Shown: positions 52,773 to 61,841 of the stretch, in pieces
How positions within the stretch are numbered: the stretch's first letter is position 1
Layout of the letters: the number at the start of each line of letters is the position of its first letter
Source: Bacillota bacterium
GTDB taxonomy: Bacteria > Bacillota > SHA-98 > UBA4971
DNA length: 64,000 bases
Direction: 5' to 3'
NCBI GenBank assembly: GCA_024653485.1
Contig: JANLFY010000001.1
Span: forward strand, 77,517-141,516
Notes under the pieces: model-generated
Seen by the model: the letters and a program-made list of their open reading frames with translations, nothing else
Database searches by the model: none
Told to the model about the DNA's origin: nothing
Position numbers and translations under genes: made by a program

Positions 52773-54488
52773 GTGTCGACGGGCACGTTCGTGTTCGTTC
52801 TCCACAGCCACTTGCCGTACTGCAGGAAGGCAGGCGTCTGGCCGTTCGGCGAGGAGTGGGTCTTCGAAGCGATGGCGGAGACGTACATTCCGCTTCTTGA
52901 CATCATATCGGATCTCGTGGAAAGCGGCATCCCCGCCAAACTGACCGTCGGTCTTACACCGGTGTTGCTCGATCAGCTCAAAGACCCGTACATGCTCTTT
53001 CGCTTCGATGAGTACGTGGAGACGAAGATTGCCGCGGCGGAAGGAGACATCTCACGGTTCGAAGCGGAAAGCGAGGGACGGCTCCGCAATCTCGCGGAGT
53101 TCTATCGCGACAGATATGAGCGCGTGCGGACCAGCTTCCATGAGAGGTACGGGCGTGACCTCATCTCCGCTTTCCGTTCCCTTCAGGACGGCGGTCACAT
53201 CGAGCTCATCGCGGGCGCCGCGACCCATGCTTACCTGCCTCTCTTGGCCAGGGAATCGTCGATATACGCCCAGGTGAAGGTGGGCTGTGACACTTACGAG
53301 CGTTGCTTCGGGAGAAGGCCTCTGGGCATGTGGCTGCCCGAGTGCGGGTACCGTCCCCGCGACTCATCCGTCGCTCGACCCGGAGCCGCCTTCGGGGGCG
53401 CGGGCGTCGACGGAGTGCTGTCGACTTTGGGGATAAAGCACTTCTTCGTGGATTCCCACGCCATCCAAGGCGGGGCGTCCGCCGGCATGTACGGAGCGAG
53501 GTATGCTCGACAACAACCCAAGCCCAGGTACATTCCAGCCAGACCAGGGTTCACCACGTACCTGCCGTACTCAGTATCCGGCAGCGGCCTCCTCGTCCTC
53601 GGGCGGAACGAGAGAACCGCCCTCCAGGTGTGGTCATCCGAATGGGGTTACCCTGGTGATGGAAACTACAGGGAGTTTCACAAGCGGGACTCCATTTCCG
53701 GGTTTCGTTACTGGAAGGTCACGAGTAGGTTGGTGGATCTGGGCTCCAAGGAAATCTACGAGCCACAAGCCGCTCTGGGTCGGGCGAAAGACCACGCGGA
53801 ACACTTCGTCGCCCTCGTGGAGAGGCTCCTCGAAGGGTTCCACAGGGAGACGGGGAAGCGCGGCGTCATCGTCGCCCCCTTTGACGTCGAGCTCTTCGGC
53901 CACTGGTGGATGGAGGGGCTGGATTGGCTGAGATGGGTTCTCGAAGGTCTCGCACGCAGCGAGAGCGTGGAGCTTGCGACAGCTGCCGGGTACTTGGAGA
54001 ACCACAGGCCCGCAGGCGAGATCGACCTGGTGGAAAGCTCCTGGGGGATGGGAGGCGGGCACTACATCTGGGACAACGAGGCCACAGGCTGGATGTGGGA
54101 AGAGATCCACTCTGCGGAGGAGGAGATGGAAAGGATCTCGGCCACGATCGGGGACGCGGTGGGTCGCCCGGACCTCGGCGAGCTACGAGTCCCGGAAGCC
54201 CCAGACCTTACGGGACGGCTGGTCCGCCAGGCGGCGCGCGAGGCGCTGCTCCTTCAGAGCAGCGACTGGCCGTTCCTGGTGACGACAGAGCAAGCTGCCG
54301 ACTACGCCTCACGGCGGTTCCTCGAGCACAAGTGCAGGTTCGTCCGGCTCCTCGAGGCCCTCGAGCGGCGGAGCCAAGCGCTTGAGACCGTCCGGTACCT
54401 CGAGGAGATCGAGGCCATAGACTCGGTGTTCCCGGATATCGACTTGTCGGCTTTCTCCGCAAAGCAGGGATCAGCCTCCCAGCGTTGA
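52773..54488 (+). CDS. Second GH57-family alpha-glucan enzyme (DUF1957 type)
   Basis: 571 residues from GTG 52773 behind GGAGGGG; the in-frame extension to 52551 crosses the divergent promoter region and is rejected. It is paralogous to the minus-strand GH57: GTFVFVLHSHLPYCRKAGVWPFGEEWVFEAMAETYIPLL, LPECGYRPRD (nucleophile Glu), VAPFDVELFGHWWMEGLDWL (Asp) and the SSDWPFLVTTEQAADYASRRFLEH helical region. It differs by a longer insert around residues 205-270 (GGAGVDG...RYARQQPKPRYIPARPG), which would change the loop over the active site. It may be a branching enzyme of different chain preference, or a hydrolase/transferase. Confidence 0.88.
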   Translation: MSTGTFVFVLHSHLPYCRKAGVWPFGEEWVFEAMAETYIPLLDIISDLVESGIPAKLTVGLTPVLLDQLKDPYMLFRFDEYVETKIAAAEGDISRFEAESEGRLRNLAEFYRDRYERVRTSFHERYGRDLISAFRSLQDGGHIELIAGAATHAYLPLLARESSIYAQVKVGCDTYERCFGRRPLGMWLPECGYRPRDSSVARPGAAFGGAGVDGVLSTLGIKHFFVDSHAIQGGASAGMYGARYARQQPKPRYIPARPGFTTYLPYSVSGSGLLVLGRNERTALQVWSSEWGYPGDGNYREFHKRDSISGFRYWKVTSRLVDLGSKEIYEPQAALGRAKDHAEHFVALVERLLEGFHRETGKRGVIVAPFDVELFGHWWMEGLDWLRWVLEGLARSESVELATAAGYLENHRPAGEIDLVESSWGMGGGHYIWDNEATGWMWEEIHSAEEEMERISATIGDAVGRPDLGELRVPEAPDLTGRLVRQAAREALLLQSSDWPFLVTTEQAADYASRRFLEHKCRFVRLLEALERRSQALETVRYLEEIEAIDSVFPDIDLSAFSAKQGSASQR

Positions 54489-54559
54489 ATTGCTCATTGC
54501 AGCGCACGCTGGTGTGCGCTACGATATTGAGGACGGGAATGACCTGGGAGGACCCGGAA

Positions 54560-55306
54560 ATGCGGCTCGTTGCTGACCTCCACACTCACTCCATCGCAAG
54601 CGGACACGCTTACAACACCATCGACGAAATGGCCCGAGCGGCCCGCGAAGCCGGCCTGGAGATGATCGCCGTCACCGACCACGGGCCGAGCATCCCCGGC
54701 GGGCCGCATCGATACTACTTCGGCAACCTGAGAGTCATCCCCGCGACGATCGAAGGAGTGGAGGTCCTCAAGGGTGTCGAAGCGAACATAATAAGCCCCA
54801 GCGGCGAGTTGGACCTCCCGGATCGAACCCTACAGAAGTTGGAATTCGTGCTGGCCGGGTTTCACGTGGGTACGGGCTATGATGGGGGTACTGTAGAGGA
54901 GAATACCCGGGCCATGATTGCCGCCATGGAGAACCCCCATGTGGATGCCATTGCCCATCCCGGGAATCCCGCCTTCCAGGTGGACGTCGAGGAGGTCGTG
55001 AAGGCTGCCAAGCGTCTCGGCAAGCTCTTGGAGATCAACAACTCGTCTCTCACTATAGTGAGGCTGGACAGCCGGGAGAACTGTCATCGGTTCGCCGAGC
55101 TCGCGGGGGCGCTAGGGGTGACCGTGGTCATCGGGAGCGACGCACATCATGCCTCGCGGGTCGGAGTGTTCGACGCCGCGGTTGAGCTTGCGGAGAGCGC
55201 TGGCCTCACTGAGGACCTCGTGCTCAACACCAGCACGCGGAGGATCATGGACTTCCTCCGGTCACGCGGGAAGATCCGGACGGAGCAGGAAAGGCCCGAG
55301 GTTTGA
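54560..55306 (+). CDS. PHP-domain phosphatase (YcdX type), copy 1
   Basis: Metal-dependent phosphatase or phosphodiesterase of 248 residues from ATG 54560 (GGGAGG upstream). The trinuclear metal site is complete: ADLHTHSIASGHAYN, AVTDHGPSIPGG, GVEANI, AGFHVG, AIAHPGNP and IGSDAHHASRVG. It is homologous to the PHP protein at 61050, and the two flank the amino-sugar genes. Substrate unknown. Its stop overlaps the start of the next gene. Confidence 0.9.
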   Translation: MRLVADLHTHSIASGHAYNTIDEMARAAREAGLEMIAVTDHGPSIPGGPHRYYFGNLRVIPATIEGVEVLKGVEANIISPSGELDLPDRTLQKLEFVLAGFHVGTGYDGGTVEENTRAMIAAMENPHVDAIAHPGNPAFQVDVEEVVKAAKRLGKLLEINNSSLTIVRLDSRENCHRFAELAGALGVTVVIGSDAHHASRVGVFDAAVELAESAGLTEDLVLNTSTRRIMDFLRSRGKIRTEQERPEV

Positions 55307-56790
55307 CCCGCGCGATGCTGATGAACGGCCCCGGCGTATCGATGGACGGAAGATGCACGTGGGTTCGGGGAGGCAGGCGAGACGTGGAAAAGGGAGTTGT
55401 GACCCGAAGGCGGCGGCTCGTCCTCGCGTTCGAGGCGTGGTTGCGCGCCTTCCTTGCTTTCATGGAGGGCACAACGAGGCTGGCCGCGAGATGCGCGGGC
55501 GCGAGCCCGGAGCATCGCCGCGCCTGCTCGGCTGCAGCCGTTTTCGTCGTGGGAGGGGTGGTGTGCCTTTTCATGAGGTCTCAGTCGAACGTGGCATGGA
55601 TGAAGGATCAAGAAGTGAGGGGCCTGTGGGTGGTCCGCACGAGCATGGCCACTCGAGGGTCTGTGGAGAAGATGGTGGACCTTGCTTCCAAGCACAACTT
55701 CAATGCCCTCTTCGTGCAGGTGAACGGCAGAGGAGAGGCATATTACACGAGCAGCCTGGTGCCGAGGGCGCCGCGTGTGCACGAGGGATTCGATCCCCTG
55801 GAGTTTTGCATCCAGCGGGCTCACGAGGCCGGTCTCCAGGTGCACGCGTGGATCAATGCGTTCACCGTCGGTGAGATCGGCAGGAGGACGTATCCTCCGG
55901 GGCACGTGCTTTCCAGGCACCCCGAGTGGGCGCTCGTGGACGAAGCGGGCGTCTCGACGCTTGACTACACCAAGGACATGGCCGAGGGCGAGCTCGTATC
56001 TCCCATGCTCGACCCTGCCATCGAGGGCGTGAAGGAGTACGTTCACGACGTTTTCATGGAGGTCGTTCGAAACTACGATGTGGACGGGGTCCATTTCGAT
56101 TACATCAGGTATCCGTCGACGAGGTTTGGATACGGAGACGTTGCGAGGAGTGCGTTTAGGGACCTTACGGGATTCGACCCCCTCGACCTTACGAGAGGCC
56201 AGGAGGCGGTCGAGGACGGGGCGGGGAAGGAACGGGAGACGCAGCGCGGCGAGCTCATGGCGAAATGGGATGAGTTCCGTCGAGATCAGGTCACCGAGGT
56301 CGTCCGGCGTGTCTATGAGGAAGTCAAGCGCGTGAAACCTGGTGTCGCAGTGTCTTGCGCCGTGTTCCCCGATGCCGCGGATGCAGCATCTAGGAGGCTT
56401 CAGGACTGGGATACCTGGCTTTCACGAGGGATCGTTGACTTTCTGGTTCCGATGGTATATACGTCCAATGGGGACGTATTCACGAGGCACGTGCGCGACG
56501 CGGTGGAGGCGGCCGCCCGCGGCAGGGCAAGAGGACGTGTTCTGGCTGGAGTGGGTGCCTACAACATGCTGGAAGACCCGGAAGGCTGTGTCGAGAAGAT
56601 CCGCATCGCGAGGCTCCTCAAGGCCGCGGGGGTGGTGCTCTTCTCGTATGACGCTATCTCCGACAATCCGGGGTACTGGCAGAGCCTTGCCCGCGGTCCG
56701 TTCAGGGACAAGGCGCTTGCGCCGGCCCTTGCCCGCCACGTCGCGGGGGGCGCTTTTAAGGGCGCTGGTGCGAGCTCCAGTGGCCGTTAG
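55303..56790 (+). CDS. GHL10-family glycoside hydrolase-like protein (DigH/YngK type)
   Basis: 495 residues, TTG 55303 overlapping the PHP stop; ATG 55315 or 55321 are alternatives. A basic N-terminus leads to a single membrane segment (AAAVFVVGGVVCLFMRS, about residue 80), so the catalytic part faces the periplasm. The GHL10 barrel is clear: VRGLWVVRTSMATRGSVEKMVDLASKHNFNALFVQVNGRGEAYYTS, VHAWINAFTVG, YDVDGVHFDYIRYPS and DFLVPMVYTSNG. E. coli DigH of this family cleaves peptidoglycan glycan stripped of stem peptides. The following GlcNAc-type kinases and nagAB make that role attractive here. Confidence 0.85.
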   Translation: MTRAMLMNGPGVSMDGRCTWVRGGRRDVEKGVVTRRRRLVLAFEAWLRAFLAFMEGTTRLAARCAGASPEHRRACSAAAVFVVGGVVCLFMRSQSNVAWMKDQEVRGLWVVRTSMATRGSVEKMVDLASKHNFNALFVQVNGRGEAYYTSSLVPRAPRVHEGFDPLEFCIQRAHEAGLQVHAWINAFTVGEIGRRTYPPGHVLSRHPEWALVDEAGVSTLDYTKDMAEGELVSPMLDPAIEGVKEYVHDVFMEVVRNYDVDGVHFDYIRYPSTRFGYGDVARSAFRDLTGFDPLDLTRGQEAVEDGAGKERETQRGELMAKWDEFRRDQVTEVVRRVYEEVKRVKPGVAVSCAVFPDAADAASRRLQDWDTWLSRGIVDFLVPMVYTSNGDVFTRHVRDAVEAAARGRARGRVLAGVGAYNMLEDPEGCVEKIRIARLLKAAGVVLFSYDAISDNPGYWQSLARGPFRDKALAPALARHVAGGAFKGAGASSSGR

Positions 56791-56855
56791 CAAGGAAAGA
56801 CGGGACGTGCCAGTGAGGAGGATGAGCCTGGGAGGCCCGGGAGAGGGGGGAGGCA

Positions 56856-57842
56856 ATGAGCTACGTAGTGGGCGTGGACGCGGGAGGCACGAAAACCCTC
56901 GCGCTCGTGAGCGACATGGAGGGACACGCAGTCGGAGCAGGGAAGGCCGGCCCTGCCAACTTCCAGGCGGTGGGCGTGGATCTCGCCAGGGCTAACGTGA
57001 AGAAGGCCATCGATCTTGCGCTCGAGTCAGCCGGCGTCGCGGCCTGTTGCGTGGAGGCGGCCTTCTTCGGGATGGCGGGAGCCGACCGTCCCGCGGACTT
57101 CGCGACAATAGAGCGGTTCTTGGCCAGCGTGAACCCGGCGCCTCGGATGGGTTTGGAGAATGACGCGACGATAGCGCTCCGGGCTGCTACTGTCGACGGT
57201 GTGGGCGTGGTGGCGGTGTGCGGCACCGGCACGAACGTGATCGGGTTCAATCGAGAAGGCAGGCGCGTGCAGATCGGGGGACTCGGATACATGTTCGGGG
57301 ACGGCGCGGGCGCGGGCCACATTGGCGTGCTTGCGGTGAGAATGGCGACGCGCGGGCGGGATGGCCGCGGCAAGCCCACCATCCTTCATGACATGCTTTG
57401 CGAGAAGCTCCACCTACGGAGCCTTGACGATCTCGTGGAGCAGTTCTACCCTGGATCTGGATCCGGCGACCGGGCGCAGGTGGCGTCCCTCGCCCCTCTC
57501 GTGTTCGAAGCCGCACGATGTGGCGACGAGGTGGCCTGCGACATTCTGCGGGAGGTGGGGCGAGAGCTCGCAATCGCGATACTCGCCGCGCTCCGCAAGC
57601 TGTTCCCGCCGGATGCGTGTGTCAAGGTCGTGCTGTCGGGTGGGGTCTTCGCAAACGAAGACCCTGCGATGACCGCCACGCTCAAGGCACGTGTCCTCGC
57701 GGACTTCCCGGCTACCGAGTTCATCATGCTCAAAGTTCCGCCCGTGTTGGGCGCGGTGCTCCTGGCTCTAGAACTGGCGGGCGTCGGGACAGACTCTGGA
57801 ATTCGAGAAACTCTCTGGAAGACGTGGGAGACGACCCTTTGA
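56856..57842 (+). CDS. BadF/BadG-family amino-sugar kinase (GlcNAc/MurNAc kinase), copy 1
   Basis: ATP-dependent sugar kinase of the ASKHA fold, 328 residues, ATG 56856 behind GAGAGGGGGGAGG. Phosphate-1 motif GVDAGGTKTLALVSD, a conserved GKAGPANFQ sugar-side segment, phosphate-2 VVAVCGTGTNVIGFNREG and adenosine-site VLSGGVFAN. Family members phosphorylate GlcNAc, MurNAc or glucosamine. nagA and nagB downstream point to GlcNAc; the tandem second kinase could handle MurNAc or the reverse. No MurQ etherase is seen in the window. Confidence 0.9.
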   Translation: MSYVVGVDAGGTKTLALVSDMEGHAVGAGKAGPANFQAVGVDLARANVKKAIDLALESAGVAACCVEAAFFGMAGADRPADFATIERFLASVNPAPRMGLENDATIALRAATVDGVGVVAVCGTGTNVIGFNREGRRVQIGGLGYMFGDGAGAGHIGVLAVRMATRGRDGRGKPTILHDMLCEKLHLRSLDDLVEQFYPGSGSGDRAQVASLAPLVFEAARCGDEVACDILREVGRELAIAILAALRKLFPPDACVKVVLSGGVFANEDPAMTATLKARVLADFPATEFIMLKVPPVLGAVLLALELAGVGTDSGIRETLWKTWETTL

Positions 57843-57919
57843 CGCCCGAGACTCGAGATAAGTCGCGCGGGCAGTGCATCAAGTCTCAAGAGCCGCCGCC
57901 AGGAGCTGGGAGGGGCGAC

Positions 57920-58897
57920 ATGGGGCTGATCATTGGGATAGACGCTGGTGGAACCAAGACAGACTGCCTTGTCGGAACAGTCCATGGTGAGGTGCTGGCA
58001 CGAGCATGGGCCGGTCCCGCGAACTTCCAGGTTTCGGGTCCGGCGGGTGTGAAACAAGAGGTCCTGGCGGCGATCGGAAGAGCACGAAATCTGCTGCCTG
58101 CCGGAGACGAGGCGTTCGACATTGCGTTCCTCGGCATCGCGGGCGTGGGGAGGCCAGGTGATCTCCAGGAGGTCGCCGGCGTTCTTGATGGGGCCGGCCT
58201 TGCGGGCAGGACAGTGGTTGACAATGACGCCGTCATAGCGCTTGCCGGAGGTACGCTGGGCCAGCCGGGGGTCGTAGTGATCGCCGGCACGGGCTCGATC
58301 GCGTTCGGCATGAACTCGCGTGGAGAAAGGGCTCGTTCCGGGGGGTGGGGCTACCTCCTGGGGGATGAGGGCAGCGCGTATGATATCGGGCGGCAGGCCC
58401 TCGCGTCGGTGGTCAGGGCGAGCGATGGGCGGGGAGACCCCACGGCGCTCTTCGAGGCAGTGCTGCAGCATCTTAAAGTGGCCTCTCCGGAGGACCTGGT
58501 GGAGCTTGCGTACCGCAAGGGCCTGGGGCGAACGGACATAGCTGGTCTGGCAGTCGTAGTGGCTGAGACTGCCCGCAAGGGCGATCGTGTGGCCCGTCGA
58601 ATACTTCGCCGGGCGGGAGAGGAGCTCGGTCTCGCAGCTGCGAGCGTTGTGAAGGCCCTTGGAATGCAAGACGACGCCGTGCTGTGTGTAACCTCGGGAG
58701 GCGTCTTCGCAGCGGGGGACGTCGTAAGGAAGGCCCTGGCCAGGGAGCTCGAGAAGACGGCTCCCGTGTGCGAGGTCGTGGGGGCGAGGTTCCCGCCTGT
58801 GGTGGGGGCGTATCTCCTGGGGATCCAGGAGGCCGGCTTCCGTATAACAGGAAAGATCGTCGAGAACATCGAAGACTCGCTCGTGCGCTCATCGTGA
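57920..58897 (+). CDS. BadF/BadG-family amino-sugar kinase, copy 2
   Basis: 325 residues from ATG 57920 (GGGAGGGG upstream); a longer frame to 57518 is an out-of-frame shadow over copy 1. Homologous to copy 1: GIDAGGTKTDCLVGT, WAGPANFQVSG, DNDAVIALAGG, VVIAGTGSIAFGMNSRGERARSGGWGYLLGDEGSAYDIG and VTSGGVFAAGD. The last-but-one motif is closer to typical GlcNAc kinases than copy 1 is, so substrate preferences probably differ. It lies 77 bases after copy 1 and 65 before nagA. Confidence 0.9.
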   Translation: MGLIIGIDAGGTKTDCLVGTVHGEVLARAWAGPANFQVSGPAGVKQEVLAAIGRARNLLPAGDEAFDIAFLGIAGVGRPGDLQEVAGVLDGAGLAGRTVVDNDAVIALAGGTLGQPGVVVIAGTGSIAFGMNSRGERARSGGWGYLLGDEGSAYDIGRQALASVVRASDGRGDPTALFEAVLQHLKVASPEDLVELAYRKGLGRTDIAGLAVVVAETARKGDRVARRILRRAGEELGLAAASVVKALGMQDDAVLCVTSGGVFAAGDVVRKALARELEKTAPVCEVVGARFPPVVGAYLLGIQEAGFRITGKIVENIEDSLVRSS

Positions 58898-58962
58898 GCG
58901 CCGGGCGTAAGGATGCCTGGTCGGGCGGCCGGATGGGTGCGCGATCGGAGGAGAGAAGACCG

Positions 58963-60129
58963 GTGATCATCAAGAACGCTGACATCCTGACGCCGCGAGG
59001 TATAATGGTGTCGGGTTTCGTTGTGACATGCGGCGGTAAGATCGCGAAAGTCGGGTCGCACGGGGAGTTCCGGGAGTATCCGACGTCTGGACACGAAGTG
59101 TTTGACGCGCGCGGTCTCACGCTCGTGCCCGGGTTCGTGGACATCCACGTACACGGGGGCGGAGGCCATGACGTGCTTGAGGGAACGTACGAGGCCGTGG
59201 CCGCGATGTGCCGCGCCCACGCAGTCCACGGCACGACTTCCTTGTTACCGACGACCATGGCCGCGCGCCACGAGGATCTGCTTGACGCGGTCCGGGCTGT
59301 GGCGGACGCCGCTAGGCGCGGCACCGGGGGTGCCGAAGTCCTGGGAGTTCACTTGGAAGGGCCGTGGATCAACCCTGAAAGCAGAGGCGCGCAAGCGCTG
59401 GAAGCGATCCGGCCGCCTAGCGTCGCGGAGCTCGACAGGCTCATAGGGGAGTCGGGCGGGCTCGTGCGGATCACTACTGTCGCGCCCGAGCTCGAAGGCG
59501 CGTGTGAGTTCATCGAAGAGGCTGTCGCACGGGGTGTAAGGGTTTCCCTCGGTCATTCCATGGCGTCGTTCGAGGAAGTCGTGTGTGCGATGAGGTCCGG
59601 CGCGACCCACATCACTCACGCTTTCAACGCCATGAGCGGGCTCCATCACCGCAGACCGGGGATGGTAGGAGCGATGCTCGCGTGCGACGAACTCACCGCC
59701 GAAGCTATCTTGGACGGCTTTCACCTGCATCCTGCGGCGGTGGCCGTCCTTCACAAGTGCAAAGGTGTGGACAAGCTTGCTCTGGTCACGGACGCCACGA
59801 TGGCGGCATGCATGCAGGAAGGTGAGTACGAGCTCGGCGGGCAGCGGGTCAGCTTTGCAGACGGCGCCGTGAGACTTCCCGACGGAAACCTGGCCGGAAG
59901 CGCCTTGACCCTTGACAGGGCAGTCCGCCGCGCGATGGACGACCTGGGCATAACGCTTGCTCAGGCCGTGGCCATGGCGTCACAAGTCCCCGCGAGGGTT
60001 GCAGGGGTTTATGATCGCAAGGGCAGTATAGAGAATGGCAAGGATGCCGACATGGTCCTCATCGACCGGTCCGGCATGATCGGAGCTACTTTCGTTCGGG
60101 GTGTGCTGGTCCACCAGGCTCTAGCGTGA
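58963..60129 (+). CDS. nagA: N-acetylglucosamine-6-phosphate deacetylase
   Basis: Removes acetate from GlcNAc-6-P to give GlcN-6-P. GTG 58963 with GGAGGAGAG upstream gives 388 residues (ATG 58933 also possible). Motifs: VPGFVDIHVHGGGGHDV (HXH metal site), GVHLEGPWINPESRGAQ (Glu ligand), VSLGHSMASFE, ATHITHAFNAMSGLHHR and LVTDATMAA with the catalytic Asp. nagB follows after 121 bases. Confidence 0.95.
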   Translation: MIIKNADILTPRGIMVSGFVVTCGGKIAKVGSHGEFREYPTSGHEVFDARGLTLVPGFVDIHVHGGGGHDVLEGTYEAVAAMCRAHAVHGTTSLLPTTMAARHEDLLDAVRAVADAARRGTGGAEVLGVHLEGPWINPESRGAQALEAIRPPSVAELDRLIGESGGLVRITTVAPELEGACEFIEEAVARGVRVSLGHSMASFEEVVCAMRSGATHITHAFNAMSGLHHRRPGMVGAMLACDELTAEAILDGFHLHPAAVAVLHKCKGVDKLALVTDATMAACMQEGEYELGGQRVSFADGAVRLPDGNLAGSALTLDRAVRRAMDDLGITLAQAVAMASQVPARVAGVYDRKGSIENGKDADMVLIDRSGMIGATFVRGVLVHQALA

Positions 60130-60250
60130 GGGTGTGACATCCCACTAACGCGGCTTCTCAGGCGGTTGTGGGTAGTCTTTGTCTGAGATGCGGAGCGCTG
60201 AGGATCCGAAGCAATACGTGGGTAGAGAAGGACGCTGGGGGTGTGAGCAT

Positions 60251-61033
60251 ATGGTTGTGGTCATTGCTCAGGACTTTGACACGATGAGCCGAGAGGCTGC
60301 GAAGGCCGTGGCCGAACAGGTCAGGAGGAAACCCGCGAGTGTCCTCGGCCTTGCGACGGGCGCGACCCAATTCGGCCTGTACGCCGAATTGGTAAGGATG
60401 CACCGAGAGGAAGGGCTGGACTTCTCGGCGATCACAACGTTCAACCTCGATGAGTATCTAGGGCTCGCTCCTGACCATCCCGCAAGCTTTCACTACTACA
60501 TGTATACCCGGTTCTTCAACCACGTGAACGTCAGACAGGACCGCATCTTCATTCCGAACGGGCTCGCCGCGGACGTTCGCGAGGAATGCCGGGCGTACGA
60601 ACGGGCAATAAGAAACGCGGGAGGGATAGATCTTGCCGTCCTCGGAGTCGGAAGGAACGGTCACATTGGGTTCAACGAACCGAGGACCGAGTTCGGGTCA
60701 CGCACTCGGGCGCTCTTCCTTGCAAAGCGCACGATTGAGGCGAACGCGAGGTTCTTTGGGGGCGACGAGAAAGCCGTTCCGAGGCAAGCCATATCAGTCG
60801 GCATACGCACCATAATGAACAGCAGGTCCATCCTTCTTCTCGCGAGCGGCAAGGCCAAGGCGCAGGTCATCGCCCAAACCGTGCAGGGGCCTGTTACGGA
60901 GATGGTACCCAGCTCGGTGTTGCAGCTCCATCCGGACGTCACGCTGATCGTGGACGAGGAAGCGGCTATGCAGCTGGAGCCGTCGCCCGAGGGGTTCGTC
61001 CCCGGCCCCGGCACGCGGACCATGGTATACTGA
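60251..61033 (+). CDS. nagB: Glucosamine-6-phosphate deaminase
   Basis: Converts GlcN-6-P to fructose-6-P and ammonia. ATG 60251 gives 260 residues, the usual length; the extension to 60179 is unconserved. Visible: LGLATGATQFGLYAELVRMH, the catalytic TTFNLDEYLGL, NHVNVRQDRIFIPNG, and GVGRNGHIGFNEP with the ring-opening His/Glu. The stop codon sits in the first copy of a 10-bp tandem repeat that runs into the next gene's start. Confidence 0.95.
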   Translation: MVVVIAQDFDTMSREAAKAVAEQVRRKPASVLGLATGATQFGLYAELVRMHREEGLDFSAITTFNLDEYLGLAPDHPASFHYYMYTRFFNHVNVRQDRIFIPNGLAADVREECRAYERAIRNAGGIDLAVLGVGRNGHIGFNEPRTEFGSRTRALFLAKRTIEANARFFGGDEKAVPRQAISVGIRTIMNSRSILLLASGKAKAQVIAQTVQGPVTEMVPSSVLQLHPDVTLIVDEEAAMQLEPSPEGFVPGPGTRTMVY

Positions 61034-61050
61034 TCGCTGATGATCGCTGA
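61031..61050 (+). repeat. 10-bp tandem duplication joining nagB stop and PHP start
   Basis: TGATCGCTGA occurs twice in succession, including the nagB TGA and running up to the ATG of the next gene. No ribosome site precedes that ATG, so coupling to nagB translation is likely. Confidence 0.75.
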
Positions 61051-61787
61051 TGAAGGTATTTGCGGACTACCACACCCACACGAGATTCAGCCACGGCAAG
61101 GGCACGGTGCTGGACAACGTTCGCGCGGCGGCCCGGAAGGGCCTGGAGGCGGTAGCCATCACGGACCACGGCCCGGCCAACCTGTTTGGCCTGGGTATCA
61201 GCAGTCTTGCGGCTTTCGATGACATCGCTGAGCAGGTGGAGAGGAGCAGGAAGGAGTTCCCCGAGGTCAGGGTGCTGATGGGCGTGGAGGCGAACGTCAT
61301 CAACACCCAGGGGGGCCTCGACGTCCCGGAGGAGCTGCTCGAGCGCCTCGACATAGTGCTTGCTGGACACCACCTCGTCGTGCGCGGGAGTAGTCTGGTG
61401 GAATGGTGGAAGATCTCGGCGCGCAACTACGTCGCAAGGTGGAGTCGTCGTCTTGCCGAGCGAGCACGGGTTGACAACACGAAGTCGCTGATAGAAGCTA
61501 TAAGAAAGAACAGAGTGGATATCGTAACTCATCCCGGTCTCCATGTATCCATTGATACGGAGGAGCTCGCACGCGAGTGCGCGAGGGCCGGGACGGCTCT
61601 GGAGATCAACGCGAAACACGCCCATCTCGATGTGGGGTTCATCAGGGCTGCAGCGAAACAGGGGGCGACTTTCTGCATAAGCAGCGACGCTCACAGCCCT
61701 GAAGAGGTTGGCGATTTCGGGAACGCATTGGAGGTCGCGCTCCGCGCGGGCGTGGACCCGGAGAGGATCATCAACGTGCGCGCGTAA
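61050..61787 (+). CDS. PHP-domain phosphatase, copy 2, of the rapZ-yvcK block
   Basis: 245 residues, ATG 61050. Complete PHP metal ligands: ADYHTHTRFSHGKG, AITDHGPANLFG, GVEANVIN, AGHHLVV, DIVTHPGLH and ISSDAHSPEEVG. A PHP gene directly before rapZ and yvcK is a recurring Clostridia-type arrangement. It is related to copy 1 at 54560 but has a longer helical middle (VEWWKISARNYVARWSRRLAERARVDN). The substrate is not known. Confidence 0.9.
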   Translation: MKVFADYHTHTRFSHGKGTVLDNVRAAARKGLEAVAITDHGPANLFGLGISSLAAFDDIAEQVERSRKEFPEVRVLMGVEANVINTQGGLDVPEELLERLDIVLAGHHLVVRGSSLVEWWKISARNYVARWSRRLAERARVDNTKSLIEAIRKNRVDIVTHPGLHVSIDTEELARECARAGTALEINAKHAHLDVGFIRAAAKQGATFCISSDAHSPEEVGDFGNALEVALRAGVDPERIINVRA

Positions 61788-61841
61788 GCGTGCGCGCGGC
61801 GTCCCTACACGAATGCGGGGGGAAACCGGAGGATTGAGGGC

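Noticed and set aside
57446-58669. 407-residue minus-strand frame across the amino-sugar kinase genes
   Set aside because: Lies opposite two unmistakable BadF-type kinases and shows no recognisable family.
58998-59012. TATAAT-like promoter in nagA
   Set aside because: It lies inside the nagA coding sequence without a matching -35 and is a codon coincidence (GGT ATA ATG).
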